From: Isochrysis galbana
Taxonomy: Eukaryota > Haptophyta > Isochrysidales > Isochrysidaceae
NCBI GenBank assembly: GCA_018136815.1
Contig: CM030945.1
Location: 1,589,077-1,619,076, forward strand
DNA: 30,000 nt
Direction of reading: 5' to 3'
The number at the start of each line of letters is the position of its first letter. The first letter of the stretch is position 1. Of the stretch, positions 16,770 through 25,000 are shown piece after piece. The notes under the pieces are model-generated. The model saw only the letters and a list, made by a program, of their open reading frames with translations, was not told where the DNA came from and did not search any database. A program made the translations under genes and the position numbers.

Positions 16770-19700
16770 ATGGAGCGTGCCGGCTTGCGGCTCGACTCCC
16801 CTCTGCCTCTGCTCCGGGCCAAGGTATGTCGGCCGCGCTCTCTACATGAGAAGGCTTTCATGCAGTTTGAGCACCTTCTAGAAACCAACGTGTACGATAT
16901 TATAGTGCCCAATAGATATGGGGCCGATCCAAGAAGCAAGAAGCTCGTGCCTCTACATCGATGTATGTCTAAGGGTCAACATTTCTTTTACCCCATAGAA
17001 ATGGGGCTTATCCATGAAGCGGTAGCCTCTACTCAAGAGTAGAGTATAACGAAGTACTTGACAGAGTCCCCCCCCGATCTCTCTCTCCCGGTCCTCTCCG
17101 CCCCTCCCTCCTCCCTCCCTCTCTCCCCTTTCCCCCTTCTCGCTTCTCCCTCCCCGCTCCCTTTCCCTCCCCTTCCCTCCCCTTCCCCTTCCCCTCCCCT
17201 TCTCCTCCATGCCCCCTCAGCGTGTGGGCAAGGCGGAGCTTCTCGCGTGGGCAGAGAGACTGAGTGGAGAGCGGTGCTCACGACTGGAGGATCTGCGCTC
17301 GGGCGTCGTGCTCGCCCGCCTCATGAGCGCCGTCTTCCCGCGGCTGAGGCGAGCCAGCCTCAAGCGGAGCCCACGCTTCGAATGGGAAGTCAACTGCAAT
17401 TGGGATGCCATCGTCCATATGGCGCAGGTGAGGTGCTTCAAGCCGTCTGTGGGGAAGAGACGGCTGGGCTGTGGCGCTGCGAGCGCTGTGATACACACGG
17501 GAGATCCTTGAGGCATGCCAGCACACATGGGGGCACTGGGGTGGGGAGGGAAGGTCCGCTGCACATCGGATTTCATCGTGCATTTGGCCAAGCAGGACAG
17601 TTTGAGAGACGCGCCGTTGGGGTTGAGGGGAGAGGTATGCCTTCGTCCACATGACGCAGCTGAGTTTTCAGGAGGCATGGTGGCACACGGAAGGACGACC
17701 AGGATGGGGAGGCGAGGTCGACTTCAATTCAGATGCCCTGATGTATATTGTAAGGGCTGGGCTAGCGGTGCGAGGTGGAAGGGACGTGGTGGCGCACTGG
17801 GATAGGAAGGGGGTAGTCAATTGCACCAGGAGTGCCTCTGTCCGCATGCCTTACAAGCGAACCAGCGAACCAGGCGCGTGAGAAGAATTCAGTAGGCAAC
17901 ATGAAGGGAGAATCGGCAGGCCCCTGCTTGAACAAAGAAATCGACTACAGCTGGGACGCCGTTGTCCACACTGCCCGGATAAACCGTTGAAGCAGGGATG
18001 CACTGTGGGCGACGTTATTGGGGCTTGGGAGGGCTCGGCTGCGAGGGAGTGGAGGCCGGTAGTGTCATAGCGGCAGGGTCCGCTGTAGGAAAATTCGAAA
18101 TATGAGAGAACAGAGGAGGAGAAGAGGAGGCGTAGCTTTGGTGCTAGACGCAGAGCCTTCGCCATGGGGGATGGAGCAGCTCGCGAGAAAGGTGGACCGC
18201 AGCCATATGAGTGATGAGAGGTTGCGCGTTGACTAGACAGGCAAGAAGCGGCGGCGGCTAGAGCGCGCTCGCAACCGGCTGTTGTGGCGACACGCTCTAT
18301 ACCACATCGCACACTCATCGCCGCCACTGCAATTATGAGCGCAACTTCTAACTTGTACCTGCCCGCTTCTCGTCTCACAAAACTGTTCCCCACCCTCCTG
18401 TGCCAATGTCAGGAAGTCGGCCTGCCCAATGAACTCTTCTTTGAGCGCGATGGCCTCAAGGGCGGCCGATTCCGGCCTCTGTACAATTTCCTTGTGACCC
18501 TATACTTCCTGCATCAGGCAAGCGCCTGTGTCCGCACTGTCGCGCGGTGATGCTTAGGAGTGCCTTCTCATGCCCCCCCCCCCCTTCCGCCTCCCCCTCC
18601 CCCCCCCCCCCCCGACGATAGGTTGCTGCGGACCACAACTTCAACGCCGACTTTGCGCATCCCATTGAGGGCGTGATTTCTCAATATCTGCAATCTCGTG
18701 CCGCTATCGATACCATGGTGCTAGGAGGCGCCTGCGAGGCCACTTCTGCCACTACTGCACAGAATGCAAAGGCGGCGCGGGCGAACTGCACCTACCCTCT
18801 ACATTCACCCTCTGTCGCGAGCTCCTGCCGAGCGCATTCTCCCGGCACGTCCACGCGCACACAGTCGCCCGGCTCTCCTCCAAGAACCCCCGCATCGCAG
18901 TCGTGCACGAGCACGCTGCCCTCATCGCGACAGAGCGGGATCTCGGCACAACGAACGGGAACGTGCTCGAGCCCGCCGCTTGCCGTTGATGTTTCGGAAG
19001 TGTCGCGCAAAGATGACTGCGGCCTAGCCGCCGGCCCAGGAGCCCCATCATGGCAAGCCGCTCAGACGAACGCCATGGCTGTGGCGGCCTTCGAGCACCG
19101 GATGGAGGAGCTCCGGACCTCGCACGAAGAGGCGCTCCTCAAGGCGCGTGCCCAATTCGAGCGGGAGCTCCAGCAGCACGTGGTCTCGGGATCCCCCGAC
19201 GGGCACTCCCCACTGGAACTCCTGCTGAAAGAAGAAGTGCGCCGACTCCGCAAGCGCGAAGAGCAGCTACTGCGACAGCTCCAACAGAGTAAGATGCAGG
19301 CATCAACCGCGATGGCACGGGCGGCCGTCGCTCAGCAAGCCCTGCAGCGCATGCAAGCATCCATTCAGCTTTCGGCCTCGCCGCAGGGCCATACGGCGCA
19401 GCAGCAGCTCAGTCGGCCAGCTGCCGAGCAGACCATCACGTGCCCAGTCAGTGTGGACGGGGAGCTACGCCACATTAGCTTTCAGATGAAGGAAGGCGAA
19501 ACTCCAGAGGTGGTGGCTCGGGAGATGATTGCCCGCCTCCGGCTTGGCGGAGGCGCCAACAAGGAGAAGGAGTTTGCGGCGAGCATTCGCGCAGCACAGC
19601 CGCACGCCGCCAAGGGCGCTGTCCCCTCGCTTCTCCCAGCTTTTGTTGCCGCGCCCAGTGCTGCCCACGCGACGGTCTTGTCGTCACTGTACCCTCGCGA

Positions 19701-19959
19701 CTCTGTCTATGTGGTGGAGGAGGAGGACGAGGAGCTCGACGAGGAAGGAGATGGAACTGCGATGAGCTCGACGGAGCATGCGCGGGGATTGGCATGCGCG
19801 GCAGGAGGAAGCACAGGGGAGAAATCCCCGGCCCCGATCCCGCGCACATATATGCTGCCGGTCGAGGAGCCAGGTGCTGATGAATTCTTATTCTACGAAC
19901 CCGGCGAGCCACGCACGCCACCGACAACACCTGCTTTGAAACAGCTGACGCCAGAATGA
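16770..19959 (+). CDS. CH-domain (EB1-like) coiled-coil protein, probable microtubule-associated protein
   Basis: Proposed exons: 16770-16823 (MERAGLRLDSPLPLLRAK; donor GTATGT), 17221-17427, 18413-18517 and 18622-19959, all phase 0, giving about 567 aa. The alternative is a start at the ATG at 17209 without the first exon (553 aa); the first acceptor follows a 150-bp pyrimidine tract. The CH-like fold reads GKAELLAWAERL, LEDLRSGVVLARLMSAVFP, then NWDAIVHMAQ, EVGLPNELFFERDGLKGGRF and YNFLVTLYFLHQ. The order resembles EB1/RP microtubule plus-end binders, but assignment within the CH superfamily is uncertain. Exon 4 encodes a Ser/Pro/Thr-rich linker, coiled coil (about residues 270-365, MEELRTSHEEALLKARAQFE), a small domain-like segment (CPVSVDGELRHISFQM, then VAREMIARLRL) and an acidic tail (EEEDEELDEEGD). 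The third intron has a GC donor (CAG|GCAAGC) and a poly-C tract. Confidence 0.6.
16975..17036 (+). repeat. 62-bp block R3 upstream of, or in the first intron of, the CH-domain gene
   Basis: Sixty of 62 positions match the reverse complement of 11347-11408. It reads in the same direction as the CH-domain gene, as the other copy does for the glycosyltransferase gene. If translation starts at 17209 it lies in the 5' leader or promoter, 172 bp upstream; if the exon at 16770 is real it is intronic. Confidence 0.75.
17385..17990 (+). repeat. Decayed tandem copies of an exon segment inside the large intron
   Basis: The exon segment GGGATGCCATCGTCCATATG (17402-17421), ending in GCGCAG and the donor, recurs in altered form: ATGCCTTCGTCCACATGACG then CAGCTGAG at about 17636-17663, TCGGATTTCATCGTGCATTTG near 17566, TTCAGATGCCCTGATGTATAT near 17734, and GGGACGCCGTTGTCCACACTG near 17956. 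Flanking words such as GGTGGGGAGG, GGCACACGG and GGCGCACTGG also repeat. Most copies lack usable splice sites or contain stops. Confidence 0.55.
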
Positions 19960-20340
19960 GGGCAGCCGGCCCATCTTCTTCCTCACGCGAAAACGCGCCT
20001 TAGGGTGGCTACCGATGGCAGCTTTGCGACGACTCGCCCCTGAAAGCGTGCCGCTCATTCGTACGCTATGAGTGTCGGCCTCGTCATTCCCGCTTCGTGT
20101 CATTCATAGTGCCCGGCAGTCATGCTCTGTATGAAGTGTCTTTCCTTTCAAGAGCACTTGACTAATCTTACCACTCCCAGATGTGTTGCGGCAAATATAC
20201 TGGCGGACCTTGACGACACTTGACAAGCCAACAAGAGATGCAATGCTCGTTGCACGGCGGCGGCGGCTCCCTTCCTTACATCGCCCCACGCCCCATGCGC
20301 CTCTCTATGCGTGTTGCTGCGACATTATTTGGCCATTCAT
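19960..20340. other. 3' flank of the CH-domain gene, nothing recognised
   Basis: No gene, repeat or RNA is supportable. The right end is the target site of the retroposed element that starts at 20359. Confidence 0.4.
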
Positions 20341-20358
20341 TCGGGCTGTCTCAATCTA

Positions 20359-21501
20359 AATTTAAATTTTTAACAAATTTTTATGGGTCGCGGCGCGGCA
20401 AAGGAACGGGACTAGCGCGCACACAAGACAGGACTCCCTGCCGCGGCGAGCGCAAGCACCCTTCCCCCTTATGCCACCCAGCTCTTCACTAGCTTACTAC
20501 CTGCGCTAGCCGGAGCACCCCTCCCTCCACACTCAAGCAGCCCCCCACGCCAGGATCCTGTTTTGGTCTCGCAGGCAAGGGGGCCTAATGGGAGGGTGAG
20601 GAGCAACTCCTCAAAGAGGAGCTTTGGGGAAGGAGATGTTTGAGTGGGGGCGCTATACCCTTGCGCTAGGCATGGGCAGCGACGCCGCCTCAAAACATGT
20701 CCTCCCTCTGGTCTTGAGTCGAAATTTTTGGTGTTTGAATCCGAGGGCGAGGGGGTTTGTGCTTCTTGGGTTGGTTGTAGTGGGATGAGGGAGTGGGAGA
20801 TGGAGTGAAGTGTTGAAAGAGGGCCCAAGGCAGGGCACTGAGTTGTAGGTACTTGTGGCCCACAAGCCTGGGGTGAAAACGAAAAGTGTATCAACATGTG
20901 TCTTGAATTGAAATTTTTGGTGCTTTGAACAGAGGGCGGGGGGGTTCGTGCCGTTTGGGTTGGTTGTGGTGTGAAGGGGGAGTGGGAGAGGGAGTCTTGT
21001 GTTGAGAGAGGGCCCAAGGCAGGGCACTGAGTGATTGGTACTAGTGGCCCACAAGAGTGGGGTGAAGACGAGAATTGTGTCAACAAGTTGGAAAACAGAG
21101 GCATGGGGTGCTCTCCGTATGGGGTTGATGGTTGTGAAGTGCCCTCCCATGTTGGGTGCACTGATGGTAGAGGTTTCCACCATGGGGAGGGCAGCTGAGC
21201 TGCCCTCCCACATGAGGTGCTCTTGGGGTGGGAGGGTTTCCCACTGTTAGAGGGGGTCTCCAAGACCCCCTGCATGATGCGCAGAGCCATGGTGGCAACC
21301 TGTTCGGTGCCAGTGCTCGCCACCCCGCGCGCTTGCGCGGGTGTGGTTTGGATGGGTTGGATGGGCTCTGAGAGGGCTTTCTGACGAGCCGCCTCGGGCG
21401 GCGTGGGGCGTCCCAGGTGGGGCGCGGTGGCGAGGGTCGCCTGGGGCTCGGGAGCGGTCGCGGCACGCTCCATAGTTCAAACTATAACAATAGTTTTTTT
21501 C
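20359..21501 (-). mobile_element. Retroposed MERA-family element, copy 1, with 18-bp target duplication
   Basis: A perfect 18-bp direct repeat, TCGGGCTGTCTCAATCTA, flanks the element at 20341-20358 and 21502-21519. Read on the minus strand the element starts with AGAAAAAAACTATTG, reaches ATGGAGCGTGCCGCG at 21473 after palindrome ATAGTT-TG-AACTAT, and ends in AT-rich DNA (GTTAAAAATTTAAATT). Long perfect target duplications and an A/T-rich 3' end are typical of target-primed retroposition. A 334-codon frame (21473-20469) spans most of it; it is Pro/Ser/Thr-rich with a 63-residue tandem duplication and no recognised domain, so coding is unproven. Perfect stem-loops occur at 21388-21402, 21324-21341, 21251-21271 and 21185-21209. 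Confidence 0.75.
20711..21087 (-). repeat. 189-bp tandem duplication inside MERA copy 1
   Basis: Units at 20711-20899 and 20900-21087 share GTCTTGA, GAAATTTTTGGTG, TTGGGTTGGTTGT, GAGGGCCCAAGGCAGGGCAC and GTGGCCCACAAG. The unit length keeps the minus-strand reading frame (63 codons), with CPALGPLST in both copies. Confidence 0.85.
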
Positions 21502-21563
21502 TCGGGCTGTCTCAATCTAGCGTCTGAATAGCAGACTCTATCTTAGAAGGTGCAACCCATGAA

Positions 21564-21785
21564 CTATCTGTAACTGATAGGGTCATGGAGCGCGCGCCGC
21601 TCCCCTCCCCCTTTGCCGCCGCCCTCGCCAAGATGGACGAACTACTGTTGGACACGCCGCTGTCGCCGAAGCGACCGTGCTAGGACGACCCGCCTAGCCA
21701 GTAGCCAGGCACGCACCACTGCCACCACCACCACGCCACACCCCCGCATCACCGCAAACAGCGAGACGGAAGCCCACGCCCATAG
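21564..21785 (+). mobile_element. MERA-family element, copy 3 (degenerate 5' part)
   Basis: CTATC-TGTAACT-GATAG then GGTC and ATGGAGCGCGCGCCGC (ATG at 21585). The frame reads MERAPLPSPFAAALAKMDEL, then LLDTPLSPKRPC and a TAG stop where copy 4 has a sense codon. The donor-like site of the other copies (CAG|GT) is CAG|TA here. It lies just upstream of the WWE-PARP gene, but with a stop and no donor it is unlikely to be that gene's first exon. Confidence 0.6.
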
Positions 21786-21812
21786 CAAAAAAAAAATCTT
21801 CTTAAAAATCCC
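21786..21812 (+). repeat. R1 leading segment
   Basis: An A-run then TCTTCTTAAAAATCCCCGC, matching the start of R1 copies at 4346 and 5009. Similarity ends after CTACT. It lies 25-50 bp before a good splice acceptor (TTTATACCTCTGCAG, ending at 21842). Confidence 0.6.
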
Positions 21813-21843
21813 CGCTACTGAACTAAATTTATACCTCTGCAGG

Positions 21844-22562
21844 GCGCTCGTCAGGATGCGACGCCTCTGCAGGGCGTGGGAGATGGATGGTGGATCTCGA
21901 TCACAAAGGCCTTCATCTGTACGACGTAAACACCACTAAGCTCATCGAGTCCGCCTACGGGTCGTACAAACGCTCCAGTGGCAAATCGAGCGTGAATATC
22001 CATGTTCAAGAAGCCGGCAAGAGTGGAAAGTTCTATGTCATCGATTTCGAGAGGATGCGCCAGGTCGATGCTCAAGATGTACGGCGCTGGCGTCGCATTC
22101 ATCGCACAGAGCTCGAGGACACGCCACTCACACCAAGAACTGCCGCCACGCCGCGCCAGACTGCCACTACCTCTCCAGAAATCGAGGGCCACGCCTGTCG
22201 GAGGCTGGAGTTCGACTACGAAACGAATGAGGAGCGCACACCTCAAATGAATTCCACGAAAGACGCCGAGCGCTCGTCAGGATGCGACGCCTCTGCAGGG
22301 CGTGGGAGATGGATGGTGGATCTCGATCACAAAGGCCTTCATCTGTACGACGTAAACACCACTAAGCTCATCGAGTCCGCCTACGGGTCGTACAAACGCT
22401 CCAGTGGCAAATCGAGCGTGAATATCCATGTTCAAGAAGCCGGCAAGAGTGGAAAGTTCTATGTCATCGATTTCGAGAGGATGCGCCAGGTCGATGCTCA
22501 AGATGTACGGCGCTGGCGTCGCATTTATCGCACAGAGCTCGAGGCCACGCCGCTCACACCAA
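21844..22562 (+). repeat. Recent duplication of the WWE-coding segment
   Basis: About 293 bp at 21844-22136 is repeated at 22270-22562, offset 426 bp (142 codons). I see only three substitutions (CATTCAT/CATTTAT, GAGGACACG/GAGGCCACG, CCACTC/CCGCTC). The duplicated unit includes sequence before the first WWE ATG, which is read in the WWE frame in copy 2. Confidence 0.92.
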
Positions 22563-23875
22563 CGAGCACACCCAGCCCACCAAAAAGGGTTACTGCCGCT
22601 TACGACAACTCTCTTATCGTCGATGGGCACCCCGGTCGGACGCTGGAACTCTGTCACGAGACGAGTGAGCAGGCCGCGCGACTCATTCAGAGCTCAGGCT
22701 TCATGAAGAATAGCCCCGACGTGTATCCAAGCGGCCAAAAATCGCTCTTCGGGCCATTGATATACTTTGCGGAGAGCCCCGAGGACGCGGCGAAGAAGGC
22801 GTTGAAAAAAGGCGTCGTGCTCCAAGCAACGGTCAAAGTCGGCCGCTCCATCGTCGTCTCAAGCGATGAGGCACGGAACGGCCTGCGGCACACACCTGAT
22901 CAGCTACGCGAAAAAGGATTCGACAGTGTCAAGGGCGTGGGCATGTGTACAGGCAACGAGTGGTGCGTGGCAAGTAGCGAGCAAGTGACTCGTATTCGCG
23001 TTGCCAACTATATCGATGTGTCGCCTGGCACCACTCATCTTGCACCCCAGCCGTTCTGGCTTTGGCCTGTGTGGGTTCAAGGCCTCGCCGCTGACATCGG
23101 TGTCGCGCACGATGCCGTTGATCGTACCGCCAGCAAGTCGAATGACAATGATGTACGAAGTGTAAAACGAGTAAACGGTGTACGCGTCAACTCGGCTGGT
23201 CGTCCCATAGGGGACGATGGCCGATTCTTGTCGTATGCTGAGGCCCAAGGCAAGGGTTGGAGCCCGCAGCACACCGACAACGCCGGAGCCGATTGCCGCA
23301 CTCCTACCAACAATGCCGACCGCGCTGCCACCCCGCGTGCTGCTACCGCACTAGGAGGGAGTGGTGGGGTGCGCACAAACTCGGCCGGCAAGCCTATCGA
23401 CGGGAAAGGCCGATTCATGTCATATGCTGAGGCCCAAGGCAAGGGTTGGAGCCCGCAGCACACCGACAACGCCGGAGCCGATTGCCGCACTCCTACCAGC
23501 AATGCCGACCGCGCTGCCACCCCGCGTGCTGCTACCGCACTAGGAGGGAGTGGTGGGGTGCGCACAAACTCGGCCGGCAACCCTATCGACGGGAAAGGCC
23601 GATTCATGTCATATGCTGAGGCCCAAGCGCAAGGCTGGACCGGGCAGCAGGCCCGAGCTCCCGGCAGTGTTGCCGTCTCGCACCAGTACACAAGCTCCTC
23701 CCGAGGGAACTTAGCGAGCGGCGGATTCCGCTCTGCCCATTCCGGTATCCAAAGTACTTCTATTCCATCATCGGGTGGCGGGGGGGTGCGCACGAACTCA
23801 GCCGGCAAACCTATCGGCGCTAATGGCAAATTCATCTCGTATGCTCAGGCCCGTCATCAGGGCTGGACTGGGTAG
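21887..23875 (+). CDS. WWE-WWE-PARP-type ADP-ribosyltransferase with C-terminal repeats
   Basis: 662 aa from the ATG at 21887; an upstream exon is possible because TTTATACCTCTGCAG precedes an in-frame continuation (GRSSGCDASAGRGRW). Residues 1-75 and 143-215 are near-identical WWE domains (MVDLDHKGLHLYDVN, then IDFERMRQVDAQDVRRWRRI), which bind (poly)ADP-ribose or mediate partner binding. Residues about 240-385 form a PARP-fold catalytic domain: LELCHETS (His257), GPLIYFAES (Tyr293) and GNEWCVAS (Glu358) match the H-Y-E triad of poly-ADP-ribosylating enzymes. It lacks obvious BRCT, zinc-finger or ankyrin parts. From about residue 430 four copies of a 30-residue motif follow (GVRTNSAGKPI, GRFMSYAEAQ, GW). 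WWE-PARP combinations are known from plant RCD1/SRO and animal PARPs; the C-terminal motif is not recognised. Confidence 0.88.
   Translation: MVDLDHKGLHLYDVNTTKLIESAYGSYKRSSGKSSVNIHVQEAGKSGKFYVIDFERMRQVDAQDVRRWRRIHRTELEDTPLTPRTAATPRQTATTSPEIEGHACRRLEFDYETNEERTPQMNSTKDAERSSGCDASAGRGRWMVDLDHKGLHLYDVNTTKLIESAYGSYKRSSGKSSVNIHVQEAGKSGKFYVIDFERMRQVDAQDVRRWRRIYRTELEATPLTPTSTPSPPKRVTAAYDNSLIVDGHPGRTLELCHETSEQAARLIQSSGFMKNSPDVYPSGQKSLFGPLIYFAESPEDAAKKALKKGVVLQATVKVGRSIVVSSDEARNGLRHTPDQLREKGFDSVKGVGMCTGNEWCVASSEQVTRIRVANYIDVSPGTTHLAPQPFWLWPVWVQGLAADIGVAHDAVDRTASKSNDNDVRSVKRVNGVRVNSAGRPIGDDGRFLSYAEAQGKGWSPQHTDNAGADCRTPTNNADRAATPRAATALGGSGGVRTNSAGKPIDGKGRFMSYAEAQGKGWSPQHTDNAGADCRTPTSNADRAATPRAATALGGSGGVRTNSAGNPIDGKGRFMSYAEAQAQGWTGQQARAPGSVAVSHQYTSSSRGNLASGGFRSAHSGIQSTSIPSSGGGGVRTNSAGKPIGANGKFISYAQARHQGWTG
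23180..23872 (+). repeat. Four-copy C-terminal coding repeat of the PARP protein
   Basis: Motif starts at 23180, 23369, 23558 and 23786, spaced 189, 189 and 228 bp. The two 189-bp units are nearly identical, including the linker (SPQHTDNAGADCRTPT, then NADRAATPRAATALGGSGG). Copy 4 has a different Ser/Gly-rich linker. Consensus: V-R-T-N-S-A-G-x-P-I, four residues, R/K-F-x-S-Y-A-x-A, then G-W. Confidence 0.92.
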
Positions 23876-24166
23876 CAGGCCAAAGCTAAGCTACGGTTGT
23901 GGCAGGCAACTTGCCGCAGCTGCTCACGAAAGCGCTCCTCTAAAGGCTTGAGTACGGGGTCCTTCATAAGCTACATGCATATGCGGACGGCAGGCACCTA
24001 CGAGCGAGCATGACCGCCAAGGCTTTGGGCTGGCACATGGTACAGGCACCGGCCAACCAATCGGACCCGGCGAGTGGTGTAGGGAGTCGCGATACGCAAC
24101 TCCTCTCCAAGAGTGGAACTCCTACCAGACACGGTGGAGACCGTCATAGACGGTAGATGTATAAGA
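23876..24166. other. 3' flank of the PARP gene, possible decayed fifth repeat
   Basis: GGGGTCCTTCATAAGCTACA at 23956-23975 reads G-S-F-I-S-Y, like the core of the C-terminal coding repeat, and GCTTTGGGCTGG follows about 50 bp later. No open frame continues. Otherwise nothing is recognised. Confidence 0.3.
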
Positions 24167-24362
24167 GTAAAAAAAATCTTAAAAACTAGCCGCTACTTGC
24201 ATGGCGCGAGGCAGATTGCTTGTGCTACTCATAGCTACCCTCCCTCACCTACCACATCCCCTTTCCCTCCCCCCCGTTTCCTTCCCTAGAGAACCAGGGG
24301 GGGGGGAGGCCGCGCGCGCTGCTTCGGGCGCTTCGGCCAGGGGCGTGAGATAAAGGGGGGTA
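24167..24362 (+). repeat. Dispersed repeat R1, copy C
   Basis: A-run, ATCTTAAAAACTAGCCGCTAC, GGCGCGAGGCA, CTTGTG, a pyrimidine tract, then GGCCGCGCGCGCTGCTTCGG and CCAGGGG. The order is the same as copy B (5006-5212), with a longer C/G-rich centre. Confidence 0.75.
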
Positions 24363-24500
24363 AGAGTGGGTGATGTCCCTGTGTCCCTGTTCGGATCGCT
24401 GACTCGCCCTTTCGGGGGCCGGCAACTAGTGGGGGTCGTGATCCGTGTTCAGGCGAGTTACGACATGTTTCTTATCCCTAGTTGCGTCGCTACTTGCCCA

Positions 24501-24760
24501 ACTATCAATAAACTGATAGGGTCATGGAGCGCGCGCCGCCTCCCTCCCTCGCTGCCGCTGCCCTCGCCGCGATGGACGAAGCAATGCACAATGCAGGACA
24601 CGCCGCTGTTGCCGAAGCGACCGCGCCAAGACGACCCCCCCAGCCAGGTGGGCACAGGAGCCAGCGAGCCACGCCCGCGCACCACCGAGAACAGCGAGTC
24701 CACAGCCTGCATGCTGGCAACAGCCAGCATGCAACACACCCACATCACATCCCACAGCGC
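24501..24760 (+). mobile_element. MERA-family element, copy 4 (5' part)
   Basis: CTATCA-ATAAAC-TGATAG (24502-24519), GGTC, then ATGGAGCGCGCGCCGCC (ATG at 24524). In the best frame the text is MQDTPLLPKRPRQDDPPSQ followed by CAG|GTGGGC, a donor-like site at the same place as in copy 2. A perfect 10-bp stem (TGCATGCTGG and CCAGCATGCA, 24708-24733) follows. It runs directly into R2 copy c. Confidence 0.6.
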
Positions 24761-24765
24761 ACACC

Positions 24766-25000
24766 ATGTTGTATTCCTGACCATCTGAAGGCTGTAGGCA
24801 TGAATATTCGTGTAATAAGGTAATACGCGCTCACAATTATAGTTGAACAGTTCCCCGTGTTGCCACTGACGCACAAGACACAGCCAGATTCGGATTCCCC
24901 ATGGTCTCAGACCCAGGTTTGCAGATTTTGGTCTCGAAATTTGCGATTCGAATATTGTTTTTGATGTTACTATTGTTGTTGGCTCGTTTAAGGTAATAAA
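24766..25000 (+). repeat. Dispersed repeat R2, copy c
   Basis: The most complete R2 copy. It shares GTTGTATTCCTG, GGCTGTAGGCATGAATATTC, ACGCGCTCACAATTA and CCCCGTGTTGCCACTGACGC with the inverted copy a, and TCTCGAAATT plus GTTTAAGGTAA with copy b. Confidence 0.85.

Noticed and set aside
16953-17210. Frames across R3 (MDKPHFYGVKEML or MSKGQHFFYPIEM) as a conserved peptide
   Set aside because: Similarity between copies is limited to 62 bp and both differences would be amino-acid changes, so there is no sign of protein-level selection.
20469-21473. 334-codon Pro/Ser/Thr-rich frame in MERA copy 1 as a host gene
   Set aside because: It lies wholly inside a target-duplication-bounded insert, has a tandem duplication and no recognised domain; treated as element sequence.
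21585-21691. MERA copy 3 as first exon of the WWE-PARP gene
   Set aside because: It contains an in-frame TAG and the donor site seen in sister copies is mutated to CAG|TA.
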